Assembly: GCA_028710495.1 (NCBI GenBank)
Contig: JAQUST010000008.1
Coordinates: 17,009 to 55,319 of the forward strand
Reading direction: 5' to 3'
Length of the DNA stretch: 38,311 nt
DNA from: Clostridia bacterium
Lineage (GTDB): Bacteria; Bacillota; Clostridia; Christensenellales; CAG-917
Every line of letters starts with the position of its first letter. Within the stretch, counting starts at the first letter, position 1. This document shows, in pieces, positions 28,646 to 37,966 of the stretch. The position numbers and the translations under genes are program-made. Under the pieces are notes generated by a model that worked only from the letters and a program-made list of their open reading frames with translations, had not been told where the DNA came from and did no database searches.

Positions 28646-31048
28646 CTATTCTGCTTGTTTTTTCAGCCTGCTTGTCACAATAAAAATTGCAAGTGCAACA
28701 ACGGCTGTTACGCAAGATATTACAAGCGCAATTATTTGTGCAGTTGTGAGTCCGCCCATTTTAATTTCATTTGCTAAAACATAGCCGACAATACTTCCGC
28801 ATTTTACCTTTATATAACCTTCATAAGTTGATTCATCAAGCACTTGCAACTCTGTTCCGTCAGTCACAGAGTCAAGGACACTTGAGTCTGAATCGGGAAG
28901 AGCGTATATTGAAACACGCTCACCAATGCGAGAAGCCTTTGCCTTTCCATAAACGGCATAACCTTCAATTAGAGCAGAACCGTTATTGTCTGTGACATCT
29001 GTTGCTATTATATAGCCTATTTGATTTGAATTGTATTTGACCATAAACCAATTCGAGGGATTTGTGAAATTTGAAACATTGCCTATAATTTCAAGAACAG
29101 TGCCTTTCTCAACAATCGTTGACGGAGTGGACAAACTATTGAGAGGGTAAAGATATATCTTGCATAGCGGGTGCAGTGTTTTTACATTTGTTGTCACAGG
29201 CAATTCTTGCGTTGTTTCAGTCAAATCCTCTTTGTTGATATAGCCTATTTTTGTACCGTATATTGCATAAACAAAATTTGCGTTTTCACTTGTATCTTCA
29301 AAGCATACAACAATAGTGTTTACTTCTACTTCTTCAATGTACTCATAGTTTTTAGGGTCTAACAAAAAGAAAGTTGTCTTATTTGTTTCTGCCGTAAAAA
29401 TTTGTGTAGATGCGTTGATTTGAGGCGATGTTGTCGGCGTGAAGCTCGAACTGGTTGCCGGTGCAAAGATTGATGTGAATGCGACAAAACTTTCACTTGT
29501 GGCAAAATAGAGCCTTCCGTCATCTCCAATTGAAAGTGCAGTCGGAGTGCCGTTTGAAACAGTTTCGTGCATAAGTTGATTTTCAGTTGAGCTTTGGTAT
29601 GTTCCCAAGCTACGAATATTTTCTACTAATTTTCCGCTTGTGGTGATAGCATATAAATTGCCAACATAATCAATATCAATATCGGCAACAGAGTTTTCCG
29701 AAAAAGTGAGTGGAGTGCTGATATCTTTTCCTTCTTCGTTGAAAGCTTTTACGGTGGTGGATGTCAAGACATACAAAATATTCCCGTTGGCAGATGCTGC
29801 AAGTTTTACAGCATCATTGATAGATTTGAAAACCTTAAATGTGCCATCTTCCAAAACGAAGACAGCGTTTGAAGTCAAAGCATAAAGCTTGTCAGTGGTT
29901 GCAACTGAAAGTATAGTATCTGAAACTGAAAGAGAGATTTCATATTCAATTTCTCCGTTTTTAACGAAAGATACCCTGTTTTGAGAGGCAACATAAACAC
30001 CATTTGCACCTTGAGCAATACTTGTTGGAGCGGTAAAGGGAATTGTCATCATAGCTGTGCTTTCGTTTGTTTTTGTCAATGTAACGAGTCGGTTGTTTTC
30101 GGTGTCGGCAATATATGTTGTGTTTTCAATTTTGAGGATGTCTGAAGGTGACGACAAGTGTGTGTTGTCATTCGATTTCGATGCAATTGTGCGATCTAAT
30201 TGGAAGCTTACTGTTTGACTTGCGGTGAGAATTGAGTAGCAATAAACCGCAGTTGAGGCTTTGTTCAAAACATAAATTTTACTTTCGCTTGCTATCATAG
30301 TTTTTATTTCATAATCAAATGACTGAGTTCCGATAAAAGCTCCACCGATTGAATAAATTGATACTGTTGTCATATTGTTCCGCGAATAGGCGACATAAAT
30401 GTAATTATCAACTGAGAAGTGAGTGTAATTTTCATCGCGCTGTAGAATTTCGGTTTGCGAGCAAGAATTTAAAGCATCGATTGCTTGAACTACAAACTTG
30501 TTGATTGAGTTTGAGTAATCTATTGAGTATAGTTTTGTGTTTTTTGAGGCTATAGTTGAGTCAATCAAAGCAGTGCTATTGGTGGTTGCAACAAAATTGA
30601 AGTCAGAACTATATGCACGCATAGCTCCAAAATCATTTACGGCGAATAGTGTGTTTCCGTTTGAATACAATATATAATTGTCAGGTGCTCCAACTAATTC
30701 TGCTTGTCCAAGACTCGATTTTGTCGTTAAATCAAATTGTTCATAACCTAAAGAGTTTTTAGCAAAAATATAGTCGCCGAAAACAACAAGCGAGGTTGCT
30801 TCATTGCAAATTAAAACATAACTAGACTCGCCAAAAACTGTTATGCGGTCAATGGTTGGATTATAAATCGCAAGCGTTGATGAGTCTGTTGCGAGAATAG
30901 AATTTGTATCAATTTGGTAGTAGTTTTCAGTTGGGAAAATCAACTCAAAATTCGAAGTCGTTGGGAATGCAAAAGTCGCACCGATTGCGCAGCTTAGCGT
31001 GCATACTGCTATCAGCAAAATTAAGCTTAAAAAAGTCGCTTTGCGCAT
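28646..31048 (-). CDS. Membrane-anchored extracytoplasmic protein with NHL/beta-propeller-like repeats and SH3b-like domains
   Basis: N-terminal signal segment; 'ILKIENTTYIADTENNRLVTL' NHL-like unit; C-terminal SH3b-like segments (GTVLEIIGN...WFMVKYNSNQIGYI; GERVSIYALPDSDSSVLDSVTDGTELQVL...YIKVKCGSIVGYV); C-terminal TM IIALVISCVTAVVALAIFIVTSRLKK. Confidence 0.7.
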   Translation of the reverse strand: MRKATFLSLILLIAVCTLSCAIGATFAFPTTSNFELIFPTENYYQIDTNSILATDSSTLAIYNPTIDRITVFGESSYVLICNEATSLVVFGDYIFAKNSLGYEQFDLTTKSSLGQAELVGAPDNYILYSNGNTLFAVNDFGAMRAYSSDFNFVATTNSTALIDSTIASKNTKLYSIDYSNSINKFVVQAIDALNSCSQTEILQRDENYTHFSVDNYIYVAYSRNNMTTVSIYSIGGAFIGTQSFDYEIKTMIASESKIYVLNKASTAVYCYSILTASQTVSFQLDRTIASKSNDNTHLSSPSDILKIENTTYIADTENNRLVTLTKTNESTAMMTIPFTAPTSIAQGANGVYVASQNRVSFVKNGEIEYEISLSVSDTILSVATTDKLYALTSNAVFVLEDGTFKVFKSINDAVKLAASANGNILYVLTSTTVKAFNEEGKDISTPLTFSENSVADIDIDYVGNLYAITTSGKLVENIRSLGTYQSSTENQLMHETVSNGTPTALSIGDDGRLYFATSESFVAFTSIFAPATSSSFTPTTSPQINASTQIFTAETNKTTFFLLDPKNYEYIEEVEVNTIVVCFEDTSENANFVYAIYGTKIGYINKEDLTETTQELPVTTNVKTLHPLCKIYLYPLNSLSTPSTIVEKGTVLEIIGNVSNFTNPSNWFMVKYNSNQIGYIIATDVTDNNGSALIEGYAVYGKAKASRIGERVSIYALPDSDSSVLDSVTDGTELQVLDESTYEGYIKVKCGSIVGYVLANEIKMGGLTTAQIIALVISCVTAVVALAIFIVTSRLKKQAE

Positions 31049-31175
31049 AAATTCTCCTTAGTTATTTCTTAATTATACATTAAAAATCAATATGCAGTCA
31101 AGATTTTGTCCTTAAAACTAATATATTGTTGCAAACACAAGGTGTAGTGTGCTAAAATACACAAAGGAGACATAT

Positions 31176-32159
31176 ATGGCGGACAGAAAATTTTACAGAC
31201 ACAACGGGAATAAAGCAAAATCCACTTCACAAAAGCAAATAGTACAAAATCCTGAAGCGATGAAAATAAGCATTGCTGATTTGTTATTGTCCGAATCAAC
31301 GACTTCTTTGCTTGATAAAAATAATATAAAAAATGCTGCCGAACTTTGTATTCGAACTGAAAAAGATATGTACAAAATTCAGACGCTGAATAAAAGAGTT
31401 TTGGTTGAGATTTCGAATGCACTAAAAAAACATAATCTTGCATTCAGACCTTTTGAAGCACCTATAAAACAGGGTGAAGCAGTTGCCGAACAAAAGGCTG
31501 CTATAAAAACGCCTCTTGGTCGTAAAAATGAAGCAAAGCTAAGCAATGATTCAAATCAAGCTAACAATAATACAAAAAATTTACGCACTGAGAAAATAAA
31601 TACAAAAAATAATAAGTCAGTTAATATGAAAACAGATACAAACGAGACTATTGATTCAATATATCCATCAGGAAAAATCGATTTTCTTTCTTCAAGACAA
31701 AGCGATAAAAATAAAATAGATTTAAACAAAGACCAACAAAAAAGAGTTAAAGAACCTGTTATCACTAAGCCTCTACCAGTTGAAGAATGGAGAAAAATTC
31801 AAAGAGCTGGCAAGTGGGGCTTTTTTGATGGAATGAAAACTGTTATCAATCCTGAGTATGATGAGGTGTTCCATTTCAAAGAGGGCTTGGCATGTGTGGA
31901 ACTGAATGAAAAATGTGGATATATTGACAGCCAAAATAATATTGTAATTCCTATTGAATACGAAACAGCGTTTAGTTTTTCTGATGAGCTTGCAGTTGTT
32001 GTTACAAATGGGAAGTGCGGTTATATTAACAAAGAAAACGAACTTGTGTTTCCGTGTGTATACGATGCTGCTGCTCCGTTTGAAGAAGGGGTTGCGCGTG
32101 TTAAGCAAGCGGGAAGATGGGGCTTTCTGTCAAAGGATGGCGCAATTCGCTGGAAATAA
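31176..32159 (+). CDS. RNA polymerase alpha-CTD-like domain fused to WG repeats
   Basis: ISIADLLLSESTTSLLDKNNIKNAAELCIRTEKDMYKIQTLNKRVLVEISNALKKHNLAF resembles RpoA CTD; C-terminal WG repeats GKWGFFDGMKTVINPEYDEVFHFKEGLACVELNEKCGYID..., GRWGFLSKDG. Start ATG 31176 after aaaggagac preferred over 31149. Confidence 0.75.
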   Translation: MADRKFYRHNGNKAKSTSQKQIVQNPEAMKISIADLLLSESTTSLLDKNNIKNAAELCIRTEKDMYKIQTLNKRVLVEISNALKKHNLAFRPFEAPIKQGEAVAEQKAAIKTPLGRKNEAKLSNDSNQANNNTKNLRTEKINTKNNKSVNMKTDTNETIDSIYPSGKIDFLSSRQSDKNKIDLNKDQQKRVKEPVITKPLPVEEWRKIQRAGKWGFFDGMKTVINPEYDEVFHFKEGLACVELNEKCGYIDSQNNIVIPIEYETAFSFSDELAVVVTNGKCGYINKENELVFPCVYDAAAPFEEGVARVKQAGRWGFLSKDGAIRWK

Positions 32160-32190
32160 ACAGAAATAGCAACAAAAAACTTGATATATT

Positions 32191-32296
32191 AGGAAATAGC
32201 TAAAACAATAACCTAGAAAATTTTTTTTAGGAAATAACTAAAACAATAACCTAGAAAATTTTTTTTAAAAAATAACTAAAACAATAACTTTGAAAT
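32191..32296 (+). repeat. 38-bp tandem repeat, about 2.8 copies
   Basis: aggaaata(g/a)ctaaaacaataacctagaaaatttttttt at 32191 and 32229, partial third copy from 32267. Confidence 0.9.
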
Positions 32297-32381
32297 AAAA
32301 AAAGTTGTGAATAATGATTCGGACTTAAATAAAGCGTAATAAACGGAAATGGGTTGAAATAAACATAAAAATCATATGTAA

Positions 32382-32407
32382 AAAGCCGTCCAAACTTGGA
32401 CGGCTTT
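32382..32407 (-). terminator. Intrinsic (probably bidirectional) terminator between the alphaCTD-WG gene and rpsT
   Basis: AAAGCCGTCCAAACTTGGACGGCTTT; minus strand continues into TTTTT. Confidence 0.88.
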
Positions 32408-32427
32408 CATTTTTAATATTGTAAAAA

Positions 32428-32697
32428 CTATTCAGCTTTCAAATTTGTAAGCAAGCGTGACAATGAAGCAACTTTGCGGGCTGCTGTGTTTGCGTGGAAG
32501 ACTCCATCACTCTTTGCTCTGTCAATGATGCTGACAGTTGTTGGGAGCAATTGCTCTGCAAGAGTAATATCTTTTGCTGCAATAGCCGCATTGAACTTTT
32601 TGATTTCGTTTTTAACTCTGGATTTTTTTGATACATTTTCTGCAGTTTGACGAGCGGTAACTTTCACTCTTTTCTTTGCGGATTTAATATTAGGCAT
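32428..32697 (-). CDS. rpsT: 30S ribosomal protein S20
   Basis: MPNIKSAKKRVKVTARQTAENVSKKSRVKNEIKKF..., HANTAARKVASLSRLL. Confidence 0.96.
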   Translation of the reverse strand: MPNIKSAKKRVKVTARQTAENVSKKSRVKNEIKKFNAAIAAKDITLAEQLLPTTVSIIDRAKSDGVFHANTAARKVASLSRLLTNLKAE

Positions 32698-32833
32698 TTA
32701 TATTCTCCTTTCTTTGCATAACTAATTTGCTTCACTATATTATCACATCGAATATTTTTTTGCAACAGAATTTTGCCAAAAACTTTATTTTGTACTTTTA
32801 CATTGAAAATCCAACTGTGGCCATAATAAATAT

Positions 32834-33739
32834 ATGAATAAAATGAGATTTTACAGTGATATGGCGCTTGATAGCTTCGAACAATCGCGCATAAATGAGT
32901 TGATTGAAAAAAAACAACTTTCTTCGGGCATAGTAAAAAGTTCAGTAAATTTGAAAAATGCGGAAATGGCGAAAAGCATTGGAAAAAAACAAGGCGTTTA
33001 TGTTACTTTTGAATGCACTAAACCATTTTTTGAAAGCTACCAAAGCAAAACAAATTTGATAAAAGCACTCTCATCAGCAGTCAAAGAAATGACTTTGAAT
33101 TTTGGCTCTACAAGGCCGTCAGTTTTGGTCGTGGGACTTGGCAATGAAGGTATGACAGCTGATGCGTTAGGTCCGATGACAGCCTCTAAAGTTATCGTTA
33201 CTCGACATATCATTGAAAGCGGTGAAGGAGGGAGAGACTATCGCTCAAAAGTTGCATCAATTTCTCCGAATGTCTTGGGAGAAACAGGCGTGCAATCATT
33301 CGATATTGTAAAAGGTGTCGTTGATGCGATAAAGCCTAATGTTGTTATTGCAATTGACACGCTTTGCACATCGAAATCTAAACGGTTATTTTCATCTTTT
33401 CAGCTTTCAACTGCAGGAATAGCACCTGCAAGCGGAGTGGGAGAAACACGAAAAGGCTTTGATTTTGCAACTCTTGGCGTACCGATTTTAGCAATTGGAG
33501 TGCCTCTTGTTGCAAACATAAGAGATATGATGCGTGAAATAATGAAAGAATATTGCGACAACGAAAACAGAGAGTTGAAAATTTCAACTCTCGAAAAGAT
33601 TGTCTATGAAAAATTGAGTGGAAACATAATTGTTGCGCCCAAAGAAATTGATTTTGTTGTAAGCGAATGCGCTGATGTTATTGCGGAGGCGATAAACCTT
33701 GCTTTTTGTGGTAAGCGTTCAAAAGCAACTCAAGAATAG
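32834..33739 (+). CDS. gpr: GPR endopeptidase (germination protease for small acid-soluble spore proteins)
   Basis: VLVVGLGNEGMTADALGPMTASKVIVTRHI, GETGVQSFDIVKGVVDAIKPNVVIAIDTLCTSK, GIAPASGVGETRKGF; adjacent to rpsT as in many spore-formers. Confidence 0.92.
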   Translation: MNKMRFYSDMALDSFEQSRINELIEKKQLSSGIVKSSVNLKNAEMAKSIGKKQGVYVTFECTKPFFESYQSKTNLIKALSSAVKEMTLNFGSTRPSVLVVGLGNEGMTADALGPMTASKVIVTRHIIESGEGGRDYRSKVASISPNVLGETGVQSFDIVKGVVDAIKPNVVIAIDTLCTSKSKRLFSSFQLSTAGIAPASGVGETRKGFDFATLGVPILAIGVPLVANIRDMMREIMKEYCDNENRELKISTLEKIVYEKLSGNIIVAPKEIDFVVSECADVIAEAINLAFCGKRSKATQE

Positions 33740-34409
33740 AAGCGTAATTGTCAAATTGATTTTCTCCACTAAATTCAAAATCAACAGCGCCAATTCGTGA
33801 TGAAGGCGGAATAACTTTGCCGAGTTCATATATTAATTTTGAATTTCCATCAAACAGCTGTGTCTTTTGACATATTTTTTTTATCGTATCTTCAATAAAT
33901 TGGTAGTGAGAGCAACCTATCAACACATTTTCAGGTGGTCTAGTGGATAATAATTTTATGCGGAGCATATTTTCAATTGATGCAAGTATTTGAGTTTGGT
34001 TGACATCCTCTGTGTACATTTTTGTAATGAGTGAAGCTAGTTCTGGTGTGTCAATCGTGACAAATTTCCGCTCCTTCAACTGAAGTTTTTTAGTTGTGTA
34101 TGGTGTTGCAAGTACAAGAGTCGTTTGAGGTCTAAAATCGTCAAGTGGAGGCAAAAGTTTGAAAACTGTTTTGCTAGCTGTGCAACAAGAAGCCGTATTG
34201 CACCCCAACACGACGAAATCGCATTTTTCCTCGAGATATGCAATTCCTTTTTCCACTATGATATTCAACTTTTTTTCATCCAATAAGCCCAGAGGAAAAT
34301 GAGAATTGTCCGCATAAAGCAGAAAATCGCAATGTTGAAAATTCATTATTAGTTTTGCTATTGTGGTCAATCCGCCGATGCCACTATCATATACACCTAT
34401 TTTCGTCAT
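33678..34409 (-). CDS. murI: Glutamate racemase-like protein
   Basis: MTKIGVYDSGIGGLTTIAKL, YADNSHFPLG, GCNTASC, GCSHYQF; start 34409 preferred over 34478. Confidence 0.85.
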   Translation of the reverse strand: MTKIGVYDSGIGGLTTIAKLIMNFQHCDFLLYADNSHFPLGLLDEKKLNIIVEKGIAYLEEKCDFVVLGCNTASCCTASKTVFKLLPPLDDFRPQTTLVLATPYTTKKLQLKERKFVTIDTPELASLITKMYTEDVNQTQILASIENMLRIKLLSTRPPENVLIGCSHYQFIEDTIKKICQKTQLFDGNSKLIYELGKVIPPSSRIGAVDFEFSGENQFDNYASILELLLNAYHKKQGLSPPQ

Positions 34410-34567
34410 ACTAGAAACTATGAGAAAAAATGGTAAATATTCGTGTATTTGAAAAATTGGGTATTGATTAGTGTGCAAATTTATTGTAAAATAGATAAAG
34501 TAGTGATATTTCGACTACCTTGGTTGGCAATGTTGCTGCTTTTATAATAATTCAACAGGAGCAAGAT

Positions 34568-36643
34568 ATGAAGAACTTTACATCGAATGCAATTCGCAAC
34601 ATCGCTTTGATTGGTCACTCCGGCGAAGGCAAAACCTCACTCGCTGAAGCAATGCTTTACACATCAAAGATAATTGATAGACTTGGAGATGTCAACGTAG
34701 GCACTTCAACAATGGATTATGACCCGGAAGAAATCAACCGTAAAATTTCCATTAGTTTGTCAGCTGCCTACGCCATTTGGCAAGATAATAAAATCAATAT
34801 TTTGGATGTTCCCGGATTTTTCGATTTTGAAGGTGAAGTCGTTTCAGCTCTTCATGTTGCTGATTCCGCTATTGTTGTGACAAGCGCAAGTGGTTCGCTT
34901 ACCGTTGGCACAGAAAAGGCTTTGGAATCTTGTTTTGAGAAAAACATTCCCGCTCTCATTTTTGTAAATCAAATCAATAAAGACAATTCAGACTACAAAG
35001 GTACGGTTGATGCAATCATTGCAAAATACGGCGCAAAAGTTATCCCCGTTCAAATTCCAATTTTGGAAGACGGAAAAATGGTCGGCGCAGTTGATGTGAT
35101 TACAGGCAATGCATTTATGCTTGAAAATCCAAGTCAAACAATAGACATTCCGTCAAATCTACAAGCAGAGTTCGAAGACAGCAAAAACCGTTTGCTTGAA
35201 ATTATCGCAGAAACAGATGAAGATTTGATGACAAAATTTTTTGAAGGAGAACAATTTACTCCCGAGGAAATAAAAAAGGGCTTGCTTTCAGCACTTATGT
35301 CCGAATCGCTTATTCCTTTGCTTGCTGGCAATGCAACAACTTGCACCGCAATCACAAATCTTATGGACAAAATTATTGAGCTTTTGCCTTCGCCTACTGA
35401 AGGACGCGCAGTAACTGCTGTCGAAGATGACAAAATTTCTGAAGTAAAAGTCGATGAGGAAAAGCCGTTCTCTGCACAAATATTCAAAAGCATAGCCGAT
35501 CCGTTCTATGGCAAGCTTTTGATGTTCAAGGTTCAAACGGGTAAACTAAGCTCAGGCGACACGATTTTGAATGTGAATGCAGGCAAAACTGAAAAAGTAG
35601 GCACAATCTATATTATCAAAGGCAAAAAGCAAGACCCGGTTGACAGCATATCAGCAGGCGACATCGGCGCACTTTCAAAACTTGTTTACACAAACACAGG
35701 CGATACTCTCGCTGACCAAAGCATAAAATTTACATATCCTCAAATTGAGTTCCCCAAACCTGTCATTTCTTTTGCAGCAGGAGCTGCCAAAGATGGCGAT
35801 GAAGAAAAGGTTATATCAGGACTTATCAAAATGCAGGATGAAGACAACACATTCAAAGTCGAGAAGAATGTTGAGACAGGTGAAGTGCTCATTAGCGGAC
35901 TTGGCGAAGCACAACTTGACATTATGTGCAAACGCGTCAAAAACAAGTTCGGGGTTGAAGCAAAACTTTCAGAACCAAGAATAGCCTATAAAGAAACCAT
36001 CCGCAAAATGGCAGAAGCCGAAGGTAAACACAAGAAGCAATCAGGCGGAGCAGGACAATACGGCGATGTATTTATTCGTTTTGAGCCAGGCGCGGAAGAC
36101 GGCGAATTTGAGTTCGTGGATGCAATTGTTGGCGGTTCAGTACCTCGTCAATTTATTCCAGCAGTTGAAAAAGGACTTCACGAAGCTATAAAGAAAGGCG
36201 TTTTGGCGGAATATCCAATGGTAAACCTCAAAGCAACACTTTATGATGGAAAATATCATCCTGTCGATTCAAAAGAAATTGCTTTTGTTACGGCGGCAAA
36301 ACTAGCGTATACAGAAGGCTGCGCAAAAGCATCACCATGCTTTATTGAACCGATTATGCAAGCACAAATTGTTGTTCCAGACAACTATCTTGGTGATATT
36401 ATGGGTGATATGAACAAACGCCGTGCCAGAATTTCGGGAACAGACCTTGCAAACGGAAAACAAGTTATTACTGTTGAAGTTCCTATGGCAGAAATGTCAC
36501 GTTATGCGACCGACTTGCGCTCAATGACACAAGGAAGAGGAAAATTTACAATGGAGTTCTTGCGTTATGATGAAGTTCCTTCAAGCACTGCACCAAAAAT
36601 TATAGAGGATGCAAAAAAGCGTAAGGAAGCAGAAAAGAAGTAG
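34568..36643 (+). CDS. Elongation factor G-like translational GTPase (EF-G paralog)
   Basis: G1 GHSGEGKTS, G3 DVPGF, divergent G4 NQIN; EF-G domains III-V (KVEKNVETGEVLISGLGEAQLDIMCKRV..., GAGQYGDVFIRFEP, VPMAEMSRYATDLRSMTQGRGKFTMEF). Start ATG 34568 after caggag preferred over 34520. Confidence 0.93.
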   Translation: MKNFTSNAIRNIALIGHSGEGKTSLAEAMLYTSKIIDRLGDVNVGTSTMDYDPEEINRKISISLSAAYAIWQDNKINILDVPGFFDFEGEVVSALHVADSAIVVTSASGSLTVGTEKALESCFEKNIPALIFVNQINKDNSDYKGTVDAIIAKYGAKVIPVQIPILEDGKMVGAVDVITGNAFMLENPSQTIDIPSNLQAEFEDSKNRLLEIIAETDEDLMTKFFEGEQFTPEEIKKGLLSALMSESLIPLLAGNATTCTAITNLMDKIIELLPSPTEGRAVTAVEDDKISEVKVDEEKPFSAQIFKSIADPFYGKLLMFKVQTGKLSSGDTILNVNAGKTEKVGTIYIIKGKKQDPVDSISAGDIGALSKLVYTNTGDTLADQSIKFTYPQIEFPKPVISFAAGAAKDGDEEKVISGLIKMQDEDNTFKVEKNVETGEVLISGLGEAQLDIMCKRVKNKFGVEAKLSEPRIAYKETIRKMAEAEGKHKKQSGGAGQYGDVFIRFEPGAEDGEFEFVDAIVGGSVPRQFIPAVEKGLHEAIKKGVLAEYPMVNLKATLYDGKYHPVDSKEIAFVTAAKLAYTEGCAKASPCFIEPIMQAQIVVPDNYLGDIMGDMNKRRARISGTDLANGKQVITVEVPMAEMSRYATDLRSMTQGRGKFTMEFLRYDEVPSSTAPKIIEDAKKRKEAEKK

Positions 36644-36744
36644 CAAAATGCTGAAAATAATTTGAAAAGAAGTAAAAAATTTTGCAGTCGAGCTGCAATA
36701 TGATATACAAAATGTTAATAGTTTTACTAATTTCATTAAATTAT

Positions 36745-36773
36745 AAAAGCACACTCGTTTGAGTGTGCTTTTT
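36745..36773 (+). terminator. Intrinsic terminator after the EF-G-like gene
   Basis: AAAAGCACACTCGTTTGAGTGTGCTTTTT. Confidence 0.88.
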
Positions 36774-36887
36774 ATATAATCAATTTTTATTAAACTAGAT
36801 AAGTTGAACATCAATGTAAACCATTACGAAGTGGCTGGTGGAACGAAACACTTACGGTGAAAGAAATAAATTGAATATCAATGTAAG

Positions 36888-37712
36888 CTATTTCGAAGTA
36901 AACAGTTTTGGGATTATCCGTTCAAAGTTGAGACCAAAGCGGGGGTCAAAGTTTTCTTCAACAGATATATTGATACACTCATAAACAAAATCCACAGCAA
37001 TTTGTGCCGCTTGTTCAATTCCTTTCCCTCGCGAGATTTCTCCGATAAAAACACTAGAGAGGACGTCGCCTGCGCCGTGAATATATTCAGGAAAGCGTTT
37101 ATTCATTTGAAATGTTATCATACCATCATTCAAAGTTGCCACGCCACACAATTCATCATCTTCGATACCACTCAATATCACGGTTTTGAATCCGTTCGAA
37201 TTTAAGATATTCAAAATCATATTGGCATTTTCTTTGTTTGGCTCGAGTTCCATTGATAGACCCGCAAGCATTTTTCCTTCTGTAAAGTTTGGCATAAATA
37301 TGTCTGAAAGTTTGCAAAGTTCAACCATTCTTTCGTAGTATTTTTTGTCAAATATCTTATATAATTTGCCGTCTTCCGCCATAGCGGGGTCTATTGCAAT
37401 TATAGTTCCAGAATTTTTCAAGTCTTTCGCAATTTTTATTGTCGTGTCAACGCAGTCAAGCGTACCCAAAAAACCCGTATATAGACAATCAAACTTTATT
37501 CCAAGTGATTTCCAATGGTCATATGACGGCAACATATTTGAGTATAAATCATTGAAAGTAAATCCAGTTATTCCAGATGTTTGCGTAGATAATAGTGCAG
37601 TTGGGAGACCTATGACTTCGTGACCCAAAGCAGAAATAATCGGTATTGCAACAGTTAGTGAGCAACGACCGACAGATGAAAAATCTTGTATTGTTAATAT
37701 TCTCTTATTCAT
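36888..37712 (-). CDS. Pyridoxal/pyridoxamine kinase (PdxK/PdxY-like)
   Basis: MNKRILTIQDFSSVGRCSLTVAIPIISALG..., PTALLSTQTSG, YTGFLGT, DPAMAEDGKLY, PNFTEGKMLAG, HGAGDVLSSVF; start 37712 preferred over 37748. Confidence 0.9.
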   Translation of the reverse strand: MNKRILTIQDFSSVGRCSLTVAIPIISALGHEVIGLPTALLSTQTSGITGFTFNDLYSNMLPSYDHWKSLGIKFDCLYTGFLGTLDCVDTTIKIAKDLKNSGTIIAIDPAMAEDGKLYKIFDKKYYERMVELCKLSDIFMPNFTEGKMLAGLSMELEPNKENANMILNILNSNGFKTVILSGIEDDELCGVATLNDGMITFQMNKRFPEYIHGAGDVLSSVFIGEISRGKGIEQAAQIAVDFVYECINISVEENFDPRFGLNFERIIPKLFTSK

Positions 37713-37931
37713 ATTCCATATTTTATCACTCACGGTCTGTTTTGGCAAGATGTTTTGTTCAACAAATTGATTTCTGCTTAAGACTTATAGCTTCAATATA
37801 AATTTGGTTGGAGTTGTAAATAAAAAAGCATAAGAAAAACATAGTTAAATATGATTGAAAAGTATATACGGAAAATAAAACATGCAAATTTTGTAACATT
37901 TTGCTAGCTAAAATAAAATTTATTGTTTCTG

Positions 37932-37960
37932 TTGCAATTTTCTATGTAAAATGCTAGAAT
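37932..37960 (+). promoter_or_regulatory. SRP RNA promoter
   Basis: TTGCAA (37932-37937), 17-nt spacer, TAGAAT (37955-37960), 6 nt upstream of the RNA. Confidence 0.7.
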
Positions 37961-37966
37961 AATCAA

